The position numbers were made by a program, and so were the translations under genes. The notes under the pieces were generated by a model that worked only from the letters and a program-made list of their open reading frames with translations, was not told the origin of the DNA and searched no databases. From NCBI GenBank assembly GCA_000716465.1, contig JNWL01000002.1:389644-453643 (forward strand): DNA of 64,000 nt. Direction: 5' to 3'. Positions 8,901 to 16,549 of this stretch are shown here, piece after piece (the stretch's first letter is position 1; each line of letters starts with the position of its first letter). The stretch is from Streptomyces bikiniensis (GTDB taxonomy: Bacteria; Actinomycetota; Actinomycetes; Streptomycetales; Streptomycetaceae).

Positions 8901-10083
8901 ACTTGCCGTTCAGCACGATCCGTGCGTTGTCGTACTTCCAGCAGCGGTCGAACACATCCGTGTGTCCGTCTTTGTCGCAAATGCCATATGAGCGTTCGAT
9001 GTAGGACTCGGTGAGGGAGAACCCTTCGCCGATGGTGGTTCCCTGGTTATTGGTGGTCGCGGTGCGCCCATCGATGCTGCCAGAGTCGTAGCCCAGGCTG
9101 AGGGACGGAATCGGGCCTGCGGCTGCAGGCGGGAGAGTGAGACCGTACGACCAGGTGAACGAGCCGGAGCTGCCTCCGGCGGACCACGAGGACGAGGCTG
9201 AAAGCGGTGTCGCGCTGTAGTCGCCGGTGCCGTTCGCCGCTGCGCCATTGGCGCCGGCTGCGGTCAGGGCCATGACTGTCACGCCAGAGGTCGAGGACCC
9301 GAGCTGGGGTTCGACACCCTCTCCGTCGGCGCTCTGGGCGAGAGGGACGCGGGAAATGACGGTCTGGTTCTTCGGGTCGTTGCGCGAAGGAAGGGGGGTT
9401 TGGGTCCGGCACTCGGCCTTCTGTGGCGTAGTCAGGGAGCACGTCGGGAGTTGCACTAGCCGGAGTCGGCCAGCCCAGCCGCCTCCGATAGCGGACGCGA
9501 AACCGCCGTAGCCGATGCTCACCTCGGCCCCGCCGGCTCGTTCTGCCTCGGCAGTCAGCACAACTCCGGATATTCCGAGTTGGTCTGCGGCCTTCTGGTC
9601 CAGCACCGTGACCGTCGCATGACCGCCCGCCTGGAGAGCGTTCCTGGCGCCGAAGCGAGCGAGGGTGACAGGTAGGCCACCGGGTGCGATCTTGGTGCGC
9701 CCGGCCGTTAGTGCGACATCGGCACTGCCGGCCGCGGGCCAGGCCGGTCGCAGTTGCTCGGCCCGGGCGCGCATCACCTGGGTCGTGCTCTCCTGCAGTT
9801 CCTTCGCAACCTGTTCCCGGGCCTTTTTGGCGCCCGGACCCGAGCCCTCATGGATCTTGCCGACTCGAGGCTTGGGCACGTCCGGTCGGTCCAGGCCGCC
9901 TGTGCCTTCGGCAGCTACAGGGGTAAGGCCGATCGGGATCGACAGCGCCAGGGCCAGAGGCACGATGACGAGCGCTCTGCGGCGTCTACGCCGCGGCCTT
10001 CCCTCTTGCGTACTTGTTCTGCCTATTACGGGTTTCACAGATATTCTCCCCACCCCTTCGAACCGCGGATTGATAGAAGCCAT
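2995..10083 (-). CDS. Secreted Rhs-repeat polymorphic toxin with Hint domain and DddA-like cytidine deaminase tip
   Basis: The protein has 2362 residues. An arginine-rich N-terminus is followed by a hydrophobic signal segment (ALVIVPLALALSIPIGL), then long YD/Rhs repeats and an Rhs core (RQYDPKIGQFISVDP). A Gly/Ser-rich linker leads to a pretoxin Hint domain (FLAGTLVLMGDG to VLVHN, about residues 2089-2220) and the C-terminal tip. The tip contains HLE (H2296, E2298) and CSMC (C2323, C2326), in the context GDHLEAQVAVIMREKGL and a following DMLPSKSSLTV. This matches the SCP1.201-like/DddA double-stranded DNA cytidine deaminase family, where H and the two C bind zinc and E is the proton shuttle. 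The first Hint residue is Tyr where Cys is expected. The ATG at 10083, preceded by AAGGAG, is preferred over an in-frame upstream start at 10131. The gene follows the LamG gene and precedes the putative immunity gene. Confidence 0.85.
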   Translation of the reverse strand: MASINPRFEGVGRISVKPVIGRTSTQEGRPRRRRRRALVIVPLALALSIPIGLTPVAAEGTGGLDRPDVPKPRVGKIHEGSGPGAKKAREQVAKELQESTTQVMRARAEQLRPAWPAAGSADVALTAGRTKIAPGGLPVTLARFGARNALQAGGHATVTVLDQKAADQLGISGVVLTAEAERAGGAEVSIGYGGFASAIGGGWAGRLRLVQLPTCSLTTPQKAECRTQTPLPSRNDPKNQTVISRVPLAQSADGEGVEPQLGSSTSGVTVMALTAAGANGAAANGTGDYSATPLSASSSWSAGGSSGSFTWSYGLTLPPAAAGPIPSLSLGYDSGSIDGRTATTNNQGTTIGEGFSLTESYIERSYGICDKDGHTDVFDRCWKYDNARIVLNGKSSRLVKADATNPSAATSEWKLENDDASKVTRSTGADNNDDNGEYWTVITGDGTKYVFGRDKLDGATTERTNSTWTTPVFGDDVGEPGHDAGATFAERSAKQAWRWNLDYVEDTHGNATTYWYTAEKNYYKKNKATKADAEYVRGGYLKEIKYGLRKGALFTDDADAKVTFGYAERCTEGACSSLTKETAETWPDVPFDAICASGSTECLSQSPSFFTRKRLTGIDTHSWNTATGTYDAVDSWDLVQEYQDGGDIGDTSDHVLTLKSITRTAKAGTTAIKSDPVVFTYDMRPNRVDDDTDHILPLTRPRIRTIVSETGGITTVEMSPAECVRSQVLTAAEDTNTRNCYPQYWNINGSSTASVDWFHKYRVIGVLTSDLAGWNEPVENQYVYSGAAWHYNDDPFTPKNERTWSDWRGYREVTVYKGAVKTGVNRTKTVSLYMQGMNGDRNKNGTTKSVSIAPLTQPAVGIISVPDSDYYAGTLREQVTYDGTTPISAIANRPWSRETARQTAVPDAGDHVSRFVRTQRTTSYTYLTASNSWRSRATSTISFDDYGMPTKAVDLGDEDKQGDEVCTETWYARNVDAGLTNLVSRVRTVGLDCNYTEADLQLSAADGTRSNVMADTAISYDNIAWSTTMKPVKGRPTWTGRASAYGTGGAVTWQKTSVTAYDILGRPTTVTDAQGSTMTTAYSPVDSGPLTRTTVTNPLAHKVTSYLDPRRGLAQRTYDANLKKTELAYDAMGRLTDVWLPNRNRSTQSPNTQYRYSLSNTTESWVSTASLKADGETYNTSYAIYDSLLRPLQTQTPTPQGGRLLTDTRYNTLGSIYATYSDVFDTNAPVSKYARAMYGGAPKQTETVFDGAGRPTSNALYVKGTLKWTTSTTYTGDSTATTALDGGSATRTITDALGRTTETRAYAGPNPADAEYGATLGSSYTSTKFEYTRDGKQSKITGPDGAVWKYIYDQYGRQKTTEDPDKGTTRTEYDGLDRPVKVMTGSSTVVTGYDVLGRPTNTWSDMASDATLLTSRTYDTPLKGLPATSTRYVGGKTGKAYTKSVTAYDVLNRPATTELTLPAMDPITPSVPGGKLTYQSTYRIDGTVGSTSEPALGGLASEVIGYGYGALGQLTSVKGLNGYLQQADYSETGQVLQLTLGKGGTGDRNVYITNGYEEGTDRLTLSHVTDQTHPYMLQHLTYTYDQAGNVTSIADPTTLGGTTKAETQCFAYDGHSRLTEAWTPASQNCGDPRNASALDGPAPYWTSYTYNTAGQRKTETQHLSTGNTTTTYCYDPAKQPHALRYTTPRTTCGTAADPTKDKVYDYDTTGNTTKRPGDTTQQTLTWSPEGQLATLTESTKSTDYVYDADGALLIRNAKAGERVLYVGATELHRRDNGTTWAQRSYTADGTPIAVRTNETGTTQLQFLAGDRHGTQSLAVTSDTTQRPTKRYMTPFGAKRGGAVGTWPTDKGFLNKTADASTGLTHIGARQYDPKIGQFISVDPILSTDQHQSLNGYSYANQHPTTSSDPTGLREVCGAYGNSCIPTAPELTGAVPGDVQKPSEGDSTDVGTVTAGAGEASGTASSGSGGGGGSGSGGGGGGGTAPTKNYDLSWSNPFSEAFWGTVSIGAHTASLFGVLGDSDCWNGGAGAPGCDYGASFDQWVLEQGVDSTSDWYQVPGFIGEMIAHGRAGGGAGTTPRKSTPLTGGQYFLAGTLVLMGDGSTKEIQDVEIGDEVLATDPETGETGARPVTQLIRTEETKHLNTLSIATPDGTENLTATAEHPFWSASQHAWIAAKDLKPGMTLLTDKGETVAVNRNVPFTKYVKTYNFTVDDLHTYYVLAGRTPVLVHNTCHAEGFKAAEAAIQSLTHKRQSIGGAFYPHSESWDNHSPVKLISGERNLPKGYAPPPGATKNGDHLEAQVAVIMREKGLKEGTLYHTGNWTCSMCSSTVPDMLPSKSSLTVYYRKEGEVYGETYLSRDWWD

Positions 10084-10110
10084 GGGCTCCTTGCCCTGGC
10101 TTGAAGAGCA

Positions 10111-10148
10111 GGAGTGGGCGGCACCAGGCACACGGTGCCGCCCACTCC
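10111..10148 (-). terminator. Perfect 15-bp hairpin between the LamG and Rhs genes
   Basis: GGAGTGGGCGGCACC (10111-10125) is exactly complementary to 10134-10148, with an 8-base loop. It lies 17 bases after the LamG stop and 28 bases before the Rhs start, reading on the minus strand. There is no U-tract, as is usual in Streptomyces. It may be a full terminator, a partial attenuator lowering toxin expression, or an mRNA-stability element. Confidence 0.7.
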
Positions 10149-10164
10149 TTGCCTAGCTGTGCCG

Positions 10165-13100
10165 TCAGGAACCGATCAGCGCGTCGATCTGGGTCTCGTT
10201 GTGTACAGCTCCCGACCACACCCGTATGTCGGATACGCGGGCTGCGAGGAAGTGCTTCCAGGTTCCGGTGGACAGTCCCTTGGCGATCGTGAGCTCTCCG
10301 GTGCCGAGTTTGGCCGTGAACGTCTTCGGAACAGCGTCGAGTTCCGTGCCGACGCGGAGTGAGATCGTGGCGGCCTGGGCGTCATAGACCCCGGTTAGGC
10401 GGACAGGGGTATCCAGTTCGGACTCTTTTTCGGACCGGACCGAAGAGAAGGTGCCATCCGCGTTGAGCCGTCCGAAGTGCCAGTAACCTACCGGCACTTC
10501 TTTCTCGACCATGTCCTTCGTTCCATCCGGGAGCGTGATCTCGACAAGGTCCAGCTTGGTTTCAGCGGCTTGGTACCACAAACCCCAGGCTGAGCCGTCC
10601 GCGGTGCGCTGTCCGAGAACCTGGCCGACATAGCCCATGCTCTTCGCGTTGATCTCGGTTTTGTCCAGAGCCACCTGCGTCGTCACCGTGAACGACCCCG
10701 TGTCATCGACCAACGGGCCCTTGTACGTGGCAGCGCCGTCGACGCCGTCGAAGACGATGTCTTCACCAGCCACCGTGGCGCCGCCCGTCAATGTCAGAGC
10801 CTTGCCGTAGCCGGATGTTGTGTCGGAGACAGTCGTTCCGGAGGCTCCGGAAGCGGACCAGTCGGCCACCAATTCGGCCGCGTTGAAGCCGCCTGGCAGG
10901 AGGGCCCGGGCTTCGTCAAGGATCTCTGACTCGTCCAAGGCGTTCTGCCATACGGTGACTTCGTCAATCGATCCCTTCCAGTGGTCGTAGTACGCACCGT
11001 GCCACCAGACGCGGCCGATCTGGAACTTTCCCGTGGACGCCCACGACGGGGCAACCTTGTCCGTTCCTTGCAACTCGCCGTTGACGTAGAGTCTGATCTC
11101 CGTTGCAGGAGCGTCGTAGACGGCTGTGAGGTGAGTCCATACGCCAAGGGTGGCGGGTTGCTTGGACTGCACCAACTGGCTTGTGATGTTGCCATCGGCG
11201 GCGTCCTTCGGCGACGTGCGCATCTCCCACTTTTTCGACTCCGAGCGGTACCCGAGATAGAAGGCGCTGTACCAGCCACCGGCCATCATGCCGTCCTGTC
11301 CCAGTGCCGTACGGTTCCCGCTACCGTCCTCCAACCTGACCCAAGCAGAAATCGTGTAGGAGGAGCTAGTCGTCACAATGGGCCCAGCAGTGGAGGCATA
11401 GCCGGTGGTGCCGCCGAGTGAAAGACCCCTGTCCACCACCTGCGGATCCAGAACTGCCCCCTCCTTGTCATGGGTGATCACTCCACGGCGGCCGCGGTTG
11501 TCGCGAGTCACGGCCCCGTACAGGGTCGCGTGGGACATGCCCCCGTCCGGTGCATCGTCGAGAGCTGCGCCGGATGTCTCCGTGAACTGCCATCGGCCGA
11601 CAGGATCCGCACCTTTGGCCACCTTGAAATCGAACGCTGCCTGGGTGCCCCATCGTCCCAGCGGGTCCTCGGCTCGGACGAACAGTGTGTACGTACCGGC
11701 CGCAGGTGGCTTGATCGTCGCCGTCACACTTGAACCCGACAGCTCAGCCCAGTAACCGTTGGAGAGACGGTAGTGGTACGACACGATGGTGTCGCCGCTG
11801 GCAGGCTTGAAGGAAACCGTCCCAGGTACACCGGGGGCACCGTAGAAGGGGCAATCGTCGGGGTCAGAGCATGGTTTGTAAGGGTTTCCGAAAGTAATAA
11901 TGGGCGCCTTCGGTGCTGTCGGGTCGACCTTGAAGTAGCACCAGATCGGGTATCCCGAGGCAGATGCCTGAACGTTGGCGTCGGTGAATACCTGGGTGGC
12001 TGCCGAGTACCGGTAGAGGCGCCCCTCGACCAGCTTCGTGGGCCACATTGCTGTGGTCTTCCAGTTGTCCGGAACGGTGCTCGTACTCGGACTGGCTATC
12101 CCCATCCCAGACCATGTCCCGTCAGCAGCTTTCGACTCAAGGCGCATCCACGTCCTCAGCTTGGCCTGAGATTCGCCGCCAGGAGCGGTCTGCGGGGTCG
12201 CAGTGAAGGTGGGCTGCGGATTATCCATCACTGTCGGGTCAGCGGCGTTGGTGTCGCATATGCGGCTGCTGCCGCTCACAATTCCGACGTTGGTCGGTGG
12301 GGCTGGCTTGGCGACATACAGCACACGCAGGACAGCATCATTTCTGAAACGCTTCCACGCAGAGGCGTCGGTCTCATTCCCCGCCCGGATCTCCAAGGTC
12401 AGCCGCGAGAACTTACCTGCTGCAAAAGCCTGCACAGTCGGCGTGAGGTTCTCGTTCGGCTCCTGAGGGTTGTCGTTGAACTCGATAGGAGCGTCCGGAG
12501 AGTCCGGATCACACAGTGATCCACGTCCGGCCGAGACCCACAGGTCGACCATCCAGTCGAGCTCAGCAGGCCGACTCGCCCAAGTTGTGGCCGAGGAGAT
12601 GTTGTTCGTCCGGACCAGGTCGACCTGTCGCGGATCGCACTGGAACGACCACGGTTCTGTGACCGCGAACGTGGCGTCCAGTACCTGCTTGCCCTTGAGT
12701 TGGTCGGGAGCAAACTCGAAGTACAGACGCTGAACGTAACCAGGTCCACAGTAGTAGCCGTTCCAGCTACCACATTTACCCACACCTTGACCCCGGTTGT
12801 CGTCACCGTTGCCCCACCCGTAGGACTCATAACCGTCGCTGCGAAGCTGCGTCCGCTCCGATTCGCCCCATGTGACTGTTGGGTCGATGAACACCGGGTA
12901 GTCCTCGGATGCGGTACTGCTTAGCATCCCGGCGTCCGGAACAACAGTGAGCGCAGTTGCCTTGACGTCGACGTCCATGCGGGCGACGTTGTCCCCCTGC
13001 CCCGGCTGCAAACCGGTACCGGAAGGCGCCTGCTCAGACGGGTCAGCAGAATCCGACGGCGCGCCATTCGCCGCTACGGCAGCCTGCCGCACCAGTTGTG

Positions 13101-13860
13101 GTGCCAAGTCAGGCGCATCATCAACTTTCCCGGCCGAGTCCCACATCCGAGCCGGCGGAGCACGGAAGACAGTGGCCCCGCTGCCGTCGACTGCAGCAAG
13201 ACTCCCGGCAGCACCTTCCCGAACAGTCAGGGCATGTGCCTTCAGACCAAAAGTGAGCTCCTTGAGTGCCGGGTTCGCCGCTGCTGCCGGCGTCTTGACC
13301 ACCAGTACTTGCTGGAAGCTCTCAACTGTTGCGGTCAGCCTCAGGTCGACGTCAGGCAGCACATCACGGTAGACCGCGTTCGCTCCGTCGACTTCAGGAA
13401 CTGGCAGATCGCCCGGCCAATCGAGCTCAAGCGAACGACCACGATCGGCGATCTCGACCAGCGGGGCAGCGTCGCCGCCCCCAGAGAACGACATCACCGC
13501 AGACGCGGCTTTGGGGCCAATCGATCCGTCCTCACGCCTCTCCAGCGTCGGGTCCGGTACCTGCCAGCCACCACCGGGTTTCGCCACGCGCACCGGCACC
13601 GTGTGCTGTTCCAACGTGAAAGTGAACCCGTCGGAGTTCGCGAACACGCTTGCTCGCTCGGAGCGCTTGCTCTCGACCTCGACACGTTGGCCGGACTCCT
13701 TGGCCGTCTTCAGAGCGAGGTCCGCCTCGCCAAGAACGGGCGAATCAACGGTTGGCGCGGCTGCCCGTGCTGCAGGAGACGGAACCACCATCCCCATAGC
13801 CAAAGCGGACAAGACGACTCCCGCGCTCCAGGCACGTTGATACGCCCGGTGTCTCTTCAC
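10165..13860 (-). CDS. Large secreted LamG-like jellyroll protein, partner of the Rhs toxin
   Basis: The protein has about 1231 residues. An N-terminal signal peptide (KRHRAYQRAWSAGVVLSALA, ending near AARAAAP) is followed by a region with VYRDVLPDVDLRLTA and DYPVFIDPTVTW, as seen in the N-terminal part of actinobacterial Rhs-associated secreted proteins. A DNRxxN-like beta-rich middle and two LamG/concanavalin-like modules come next: one begins near GRWQFTETSG with SYTISAWVRL and YVNGELQGT, the second near ADWSASGASG. The GTG at 13860 is preferred because GGTGGGG lies just upstream; an in-frame GTG at 13869 is possible. The gene sits directly upstream of the Rhs toxin on the same strand, a recurrent Streptomyces pairing. 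A role as surface adhesin or export/assembly partner is inferred from context. Confidence 0.75.
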   Translation of the reverse strand: MKRHRAYQRAWSAGVVLSALAMGMVVPSPAARAAAPTVDSPVLGEADLALKTAKESGQRVEVESKRSERASVFANSDGFTFTLEQHTVPVRVAKPGGGWQVPDPTLERREDGSIGPKAASAVMSFSGGGDAAPLVEIADRGRSLELDWPGDLPVPEVDGANAVYRDVLPDVDLRLTATVESFQQVLVVKTPAAAANPALKELTFGLKAHALTVREGAAGSLAAVDGSGATVFRAPPARMWDSAGKVDDAPDLAPQLVRQAAVAANGAPSDSADPSEQAPSGTGLQPGQGDNVARMDVDVKATALTVVPDAGMLSSTASEDYPVFIDPTVTWGESERTQLRSDGYESYGWGNGDDNRGQGVGKCGSWNGYYCGPGYVQRLYFEFAPDQLKGKQVLDATFAVTEPWSFQCDPRQVDLVRTNNISSATTWASRPAELDWMVDLWVSAGRGSLCDPDSPDAPIEFNDNPQEPNENLTPTVQAFAAGKFSRLTLEIRAGNETDASAWKRFRNDAVLRVLYVAKPAPPTNVGIVSGSSRICDTNAADPTVMDNPQPTFTATPQTAPGGESQAKLRTWMRLESKAADGTWSGMGIASPSTSTVPDNWKTTAMWPTKLVEGRLYRYSAATQVFTDANVQASASGYPIWCYFKVDPTAPKAPIITFGNPYKPCSDPDDCPFYGAPGVPGTVSFKPASGDTIVSYHYRLSNGYWAELSGSSVTATIKPPAAGTYTLFVRAEDPLGRWGTQAAFDFKVAKGADPVGRWQFTETSGAALDDAPDGGMSHATLYGAVTRDNRGRRGVITHDKEGAVLDPQVVDRGLSLGGTTGYASTAGPIVTTSSSYTISAWVRLEDGSGNRTALGQDGMMAGGWYSAFYLGYRSESKKWEMRTSPKDAADGNITSQLVQSKQPATLGVWTHLTAVYDAPATEIRLYVNGELQGTDKVAPSWASTGKFQIGRVWWHGAYYDHWKGSIDEVTVWQNALDESEILDEARALLPGGFNAAELVADWSASGASGTTVSDTTSGYGKALTLTGGATVAGEDIVFDGVDGAATYKGPLVDDTGSFTVTTQVALDKTEINAKSMGYVGQVLGQRTADGSAWGLWYQAAETKLDLVEITLPDGTKDMVEKEVPVGYWHFGRLNADGTFSSVRSEKESELDTPVRLTGVYDAQAATISLRVGTELDAVPKTFTAKLGTGELTIAKGLSTGTWKHFLAARVSDIRVWSGAVHNETQIDALIGS

Positions 13861-14262
13861 AATCCCCACCCCTGCTTAACATAACGCTCACAGTAGGTGG
13901 GTCACCCAACGCTCTGATCAATGGCAGGTCAAGGCGCGTTCAGTGAATATGGCAAGTTGAGCGAGGAACGTAGCAGTCCGGCACCCCGTATCAGGTCGAA
14001 CTCGTACATTGAGCATTTTTCAACCTGCTCCTGGTGTCAGCCAGTTGTGCCGGAAACGTGGTGAAGCCCCGCCTCGCCGTCCCCGTCGCCCCCTGCGCCT
14101 CAGCGCAGGGGGCTTCGTCGTTTCCAGGCCCGCCGCGGCTCGCCCGTCCGGGTGCTCGCATGTGTGGGGCCGGTACGGCGCTGAGGGGCGTGACGCCCTG
14201 CGGTAGGTTGACGCCGGTGTGACGGCAGTCGGGCCGTGGCCGGTTGGCAGGGGATGAAGACG
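13861..14262. other. Divergent intergenic region, no gene seen
   Basis: These 402 bases lie between the LamG gene (minus) and the DUF3592 gene (plus). No frame has a convincing protein. It holds the hairpin at 14088-14113 and presumably both promoters; the stretch up to about 14040 is less GC-rich than the rest. Confidence 0.5.
14088..14113 (+). terminator. 11-bp perfect hairpin followed by TTCG
   Basis: GCCCCCTGCGC (14088-14098) pairs exactly with 14103-14113 around a 4-base CTCA loop. The flanking GAAGCCCC and GGGGCTTC extend the dyad. It looks like an intrinsic terminator, but no gene ends nearby on either strand, so it may be left over from a gene lost when the toxin island was inserted. 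Confidence 0.55.
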
Positions 14263-15060
14263 ATGGTCTCTGCACAGATCTTGATCGGCGGCGATGGTGC
14301 CGAGACCGTGCTCGATGACGGCGGTCTCCGGATCGTCGACAGCCGCACCCGCACGGAGATCCCCCTCGCGGTGGTCCAGGAGGCCCGTACCGACGGCGGA
14401 CACCACGTCGAAATCGTGCTCAGCGACAGCGCCGTGCACTGCGTGGACGCCGGGAACCCGACGGCCGCCACCACCTTCGTCGCCGCTCTGACCGCCGCAC
14501 TCCCCGCACAGCGGGATCCCGCCGGTAGCGCCCGCATCACGGTCACGCAGCTGGCGTCGCCAGAGGACGCGGAGAAGCCGGCGAAGGATCCGAAGTACCT
14601 GCGCCGGATCATCATCATGATCGCTCTCGCCGCCGCCTACCTCGGCTACGTGATCTGGGTCGGCGCCGGCCAAGGGGCAGAGGTCATCGCCCCCATCGTC
14701 GCGACCGTCCCGCTCCTCTTCGGACTCGGCCTGATGCTTGTCGGCGGGCAGAGGACGCTGCTTCATGTCGTACTCAAGCGGCGCGGGGTCACCGTGCCCG
14801 CCACCCTGGACTTCAAGACGACGGACGGGGCGGCCTGGTACAAGTTCACCGACGCCGACGGCGCCGAGCGGACCGCGCGGAGCAAGCACGTCGGACCGGT
14901 GGCCCGCGCCACGTACGACCCGGAGAACCCTGCCGACCAGCTCGCCGTCGAGATCTCGGGAAAGAAGCACCTGTTCTCGGCCGGGATGTGGGTCCTCGGT
15001 TCGCTGCCGCCACTGGCCGGCGGCATCGCCCTCGCCCTGACCCCGTTCACGATCGGCTGA
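14263..15060 (+). CDS. DUF3592-like integral membrane protein
   Basis: This 265-residue protein has a soluble N-terminal domain of about 100 residues (MVSAQILIGGDGAETVLDDG), one to two membrane segments around IIIMIALAAAYLGYVIWVGA and APIVATVPLLFGLGLML, and a small beta-rich domain with VTVPATLDFKTTDG and ARATYDPENPADQ. A final hydrophobic segment follows. The beta-rich part with the YDPxxP motif is typical of DUF3592. The ATG at 14263 has AGGGGA about 8 bases upstream and is preferred over in-frame starts at 14236 and 14254. The function is unknown. The stop is only 14 bases from the left end of the IS5-family element, but the C-terminus looks natural. Confidence 0.65.
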   Translation: MVSAQILIGGDGAETVLDDGGLRIVDSRTRTEIPLAVVQEARTDGGHHVEIVLSDSAVHCVDAGNPTAATTFVAALTAALPAQRDPAGSARITVTQLASPEDAEKPAKDPKYLRRIIIMIALAAAYLGYVIWVGAGQGAEVIAPIVATVPLLFGLGLMLVGGQRTLLHVVLKRRGVTVPATLDFKTTDGAAWYKFTDADGAERTARSKHVGPVARATYDPENPADQLAVEISGKKHLFSAGMWVLGSLPPLAGGIALALTPFTIG

Positions 15061-15074
15061 GCGGCGCGGCCACG

Positions 15075-15958
15075 GAGCCGTTTCCAACCCGGCGGCCTTG
15101 GCAGCGTGTTGGACGGATCTGCAGAACGTCGAAGCTCCTGGTAGACGGGTTCTCGACCAAGATCGCCCGCAGCCACCAGGAGCCTCGCGTGCTTGTCTAC
15201 CCGTCATCGATCGACCTGTCCAGTCGCACTCTGCGGTATTTGACCGGACACCTCGCTGTGCGTCGAAGGGAGATCGGGACCCGATGGCGGCTTCTGACCG
15301 CCGGTCGTCAATCTCTGCTCGCCCTGGCCCATCTGCGATGCGGCGACACCTACGCCCGGCTCGCCGCCGGGTTCGGTATCGGCATCGCGACCGCATACCG
15401 CTACATACGCGAGGCCGTCGACGTGCTGGCCGCGCTCGTGCCGACCCTGGCCGATGCGATGCGCATCGCGCGGACCAAGGCGTTCGTGATCCTGGATGGC
15501 ACTCTGCTGTCGATCGACCGGATCGCCGCCGACACCCCGTACTACTCAGGCAAACACAAGCGGCACGGCATGAACATCCAAGTCCTCACCGACCCGTTCG
15601 GCCGCCTGTTGTGGGCCTCGCCCGCGTTGCCCGGCTCCACCCACGACCTGACCGCCGCCCGCACTCACGGGATCGTCGAAGCACTCACCGACGCCGACCT
15701 CAAGTGCTGGGCCGACAAGGCATACCAGGTTGCCGCCAGCTCCACCCGGGTGCCCTTCCGCGGCCGTCGCCTCAAGCGGTGGCAGCGCCGCCACAACAGC
15801 ACACACGCCAAGATCCGCTGCCTCGGCGAGCAGGCCATGGCCACTCTGAAGGACTGGCGTCTCCTACGGAAGCTCCGCTGCAGCACCAACCGCATCACAG
15901 CGATCGTTCAGGCCGTCCTCGTCCTTCACCACGCGTCAGCGTAGGTTGGAAAAGGCTC
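15075..15958 (+). mobile_element. IS5-family insertion sequence, intact copy B (884 bp)
   Basis: The termini GAGCCGTTTCCAACC (15075-15089) and GGTTGGAAAAGGCTC (15944-15958) form a 15-bp inverted repeat with one mismatch. The element contains a single uninterrupted transposase gene whose stop overlaps the right repeat. It has the same orientation as the decayed copy at 1261-2143. I found no clear target-site duplication. Confidence 0.88.
15189..15944 (+). CDS. IS5-family transposase, DDE_Tnp_4 type, apparently intact
   Basis: The protein has 251 residues starting at GTG 15189, with AGGAG 8 bases upstream; the open frame extends further 5' but only through IS end sequence. An N-terminal helix-turn-helix-like segment (ARLAAGFGIGIATAYRYIRE) precedes the DDE_Tnp_4 (HARBI1-like) nuclease. 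The catalytic residues are D103 in VILDGT, D153 in STHDLTAAR and E214 in CLGEQAMATLK. All three are present, unlike in the decayed copy A. It catalyses cut-and-paste movement of the element and could act in trans on copy A. Confidence 0.9.
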   Translation: MLVYPSSIDLSSRTLRYLTGHLAVRRREIGTRWRLLTAGRQSLLALAHLRCGDTYARLAAGFGIGIATAYRYIREAVDVLAALVPTLADAMRIARTKAFVILDGTLLSIDRIAADTPYYSGKHKRHGMNIQVLTDPFGRLLWASPALPGSTHDLTAARTHGIVEALTDADLKCWADKAYQVAASSTRVPFRGRRLKRWQRRHNSTHAKIRCLGEQAMATLKDWRLLRKLRCSTNRITAIVQAVLVLHHASA

Positions 15959-16417
15959 ATTGCCTCTCTGGATGCAACCTGGCGTGCGTGGAGGACGCAT
16001 CGGGTTCCGGCTGTCGGACTTCCCGAGCTGGGAGCGATCTTCCTCTTGTCGGCGTATCGGAACTCGCTGCCGAGCTGCCGGTGTTGGCTGCCGCCCTGGA
16101 CACGGCTGCTGTTTCGGTCGGGGGTGTACTCCGGTACGGACTGGTGGGATTCACCATGCGCTCCGGGAACACGGTGAGCTACAGGCGGCCGATAGTTGAG
16201 GCTGGCAAGCCCCAGGGGCTCGCCCAGGACCCTGTACGACTTGCCGCGTGACGCTGATCCGCTGGTTGTCGGTGTCGTGCAGGTGAGGGCCCGAATTTAA
16301 TCGGTGGTGTCGCGTCCTGGGGTGGGGCTATGGTTCTGCTCGTTCCAAGGCGCGGCTGTGTCGTTGCCCAGGGCACGGTGTTGGTTCGTTGAGAAGAAGC
16401 AGGAGGTGAGGACATTG
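15959..16417. other. Intergenic region, no confident gene
   Basis: These 459 bases lie between the IS copy and the 23-codon ORF. One plus-strand frame stays open to 16251 (segment VGVSELAAELPVLAAALDTA), but it has no start of its own outside the IS end and no family I recognise. It may be the tail of a gene interrupted by the insertion. Confidence 0.4.
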
Positions 16418-16489
16418 ATGACTGTCACGGTGACGGGCTCTGCCCGCATTCAGGAGTTCATCGTTCCCACCCCTGTGGTCTCCGGCTGA
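16418..16489 (+). CDS. 23-residue small ORF upstream of rsgA
   Basis: An ATG at 16418 is preceded by AGGAGGTGAGGAC, close to a perfect Shine-Dalgarno sequence, and encodes MTVTVTGSARIQEFIVPTPV plus three residues before a TGA. It is far too strong a ribosome-binding site to be expected by chance upstream of so short a frame. A GC-rich dyad (GCGCGC-TCGGA-GCGCGC) at about 16504-16520 lies between it and the rsgA start, an arrangement reminiscent of a translated leader controlling the downstream gene. A free-standing small protein is equally possible. I do not recognise the peptide. Confidence 0.5.
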   Translation: MTVTVTGSARIQEFIVPTPVVSG

Positions 16490-16549
16490 CACCCACTCGA
16501 TCCGCGCGCTCGGAGCGCGCCGCCGGGGCCACCCTTTGAAGGGTTCCCC

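Noticed and set aside
13950..14060. Possible tRNA or attachment site near the toxin island end
   Set aside because: No cloverleaf or T-loop consensus could be built, and no repeated att core was found at the other end.
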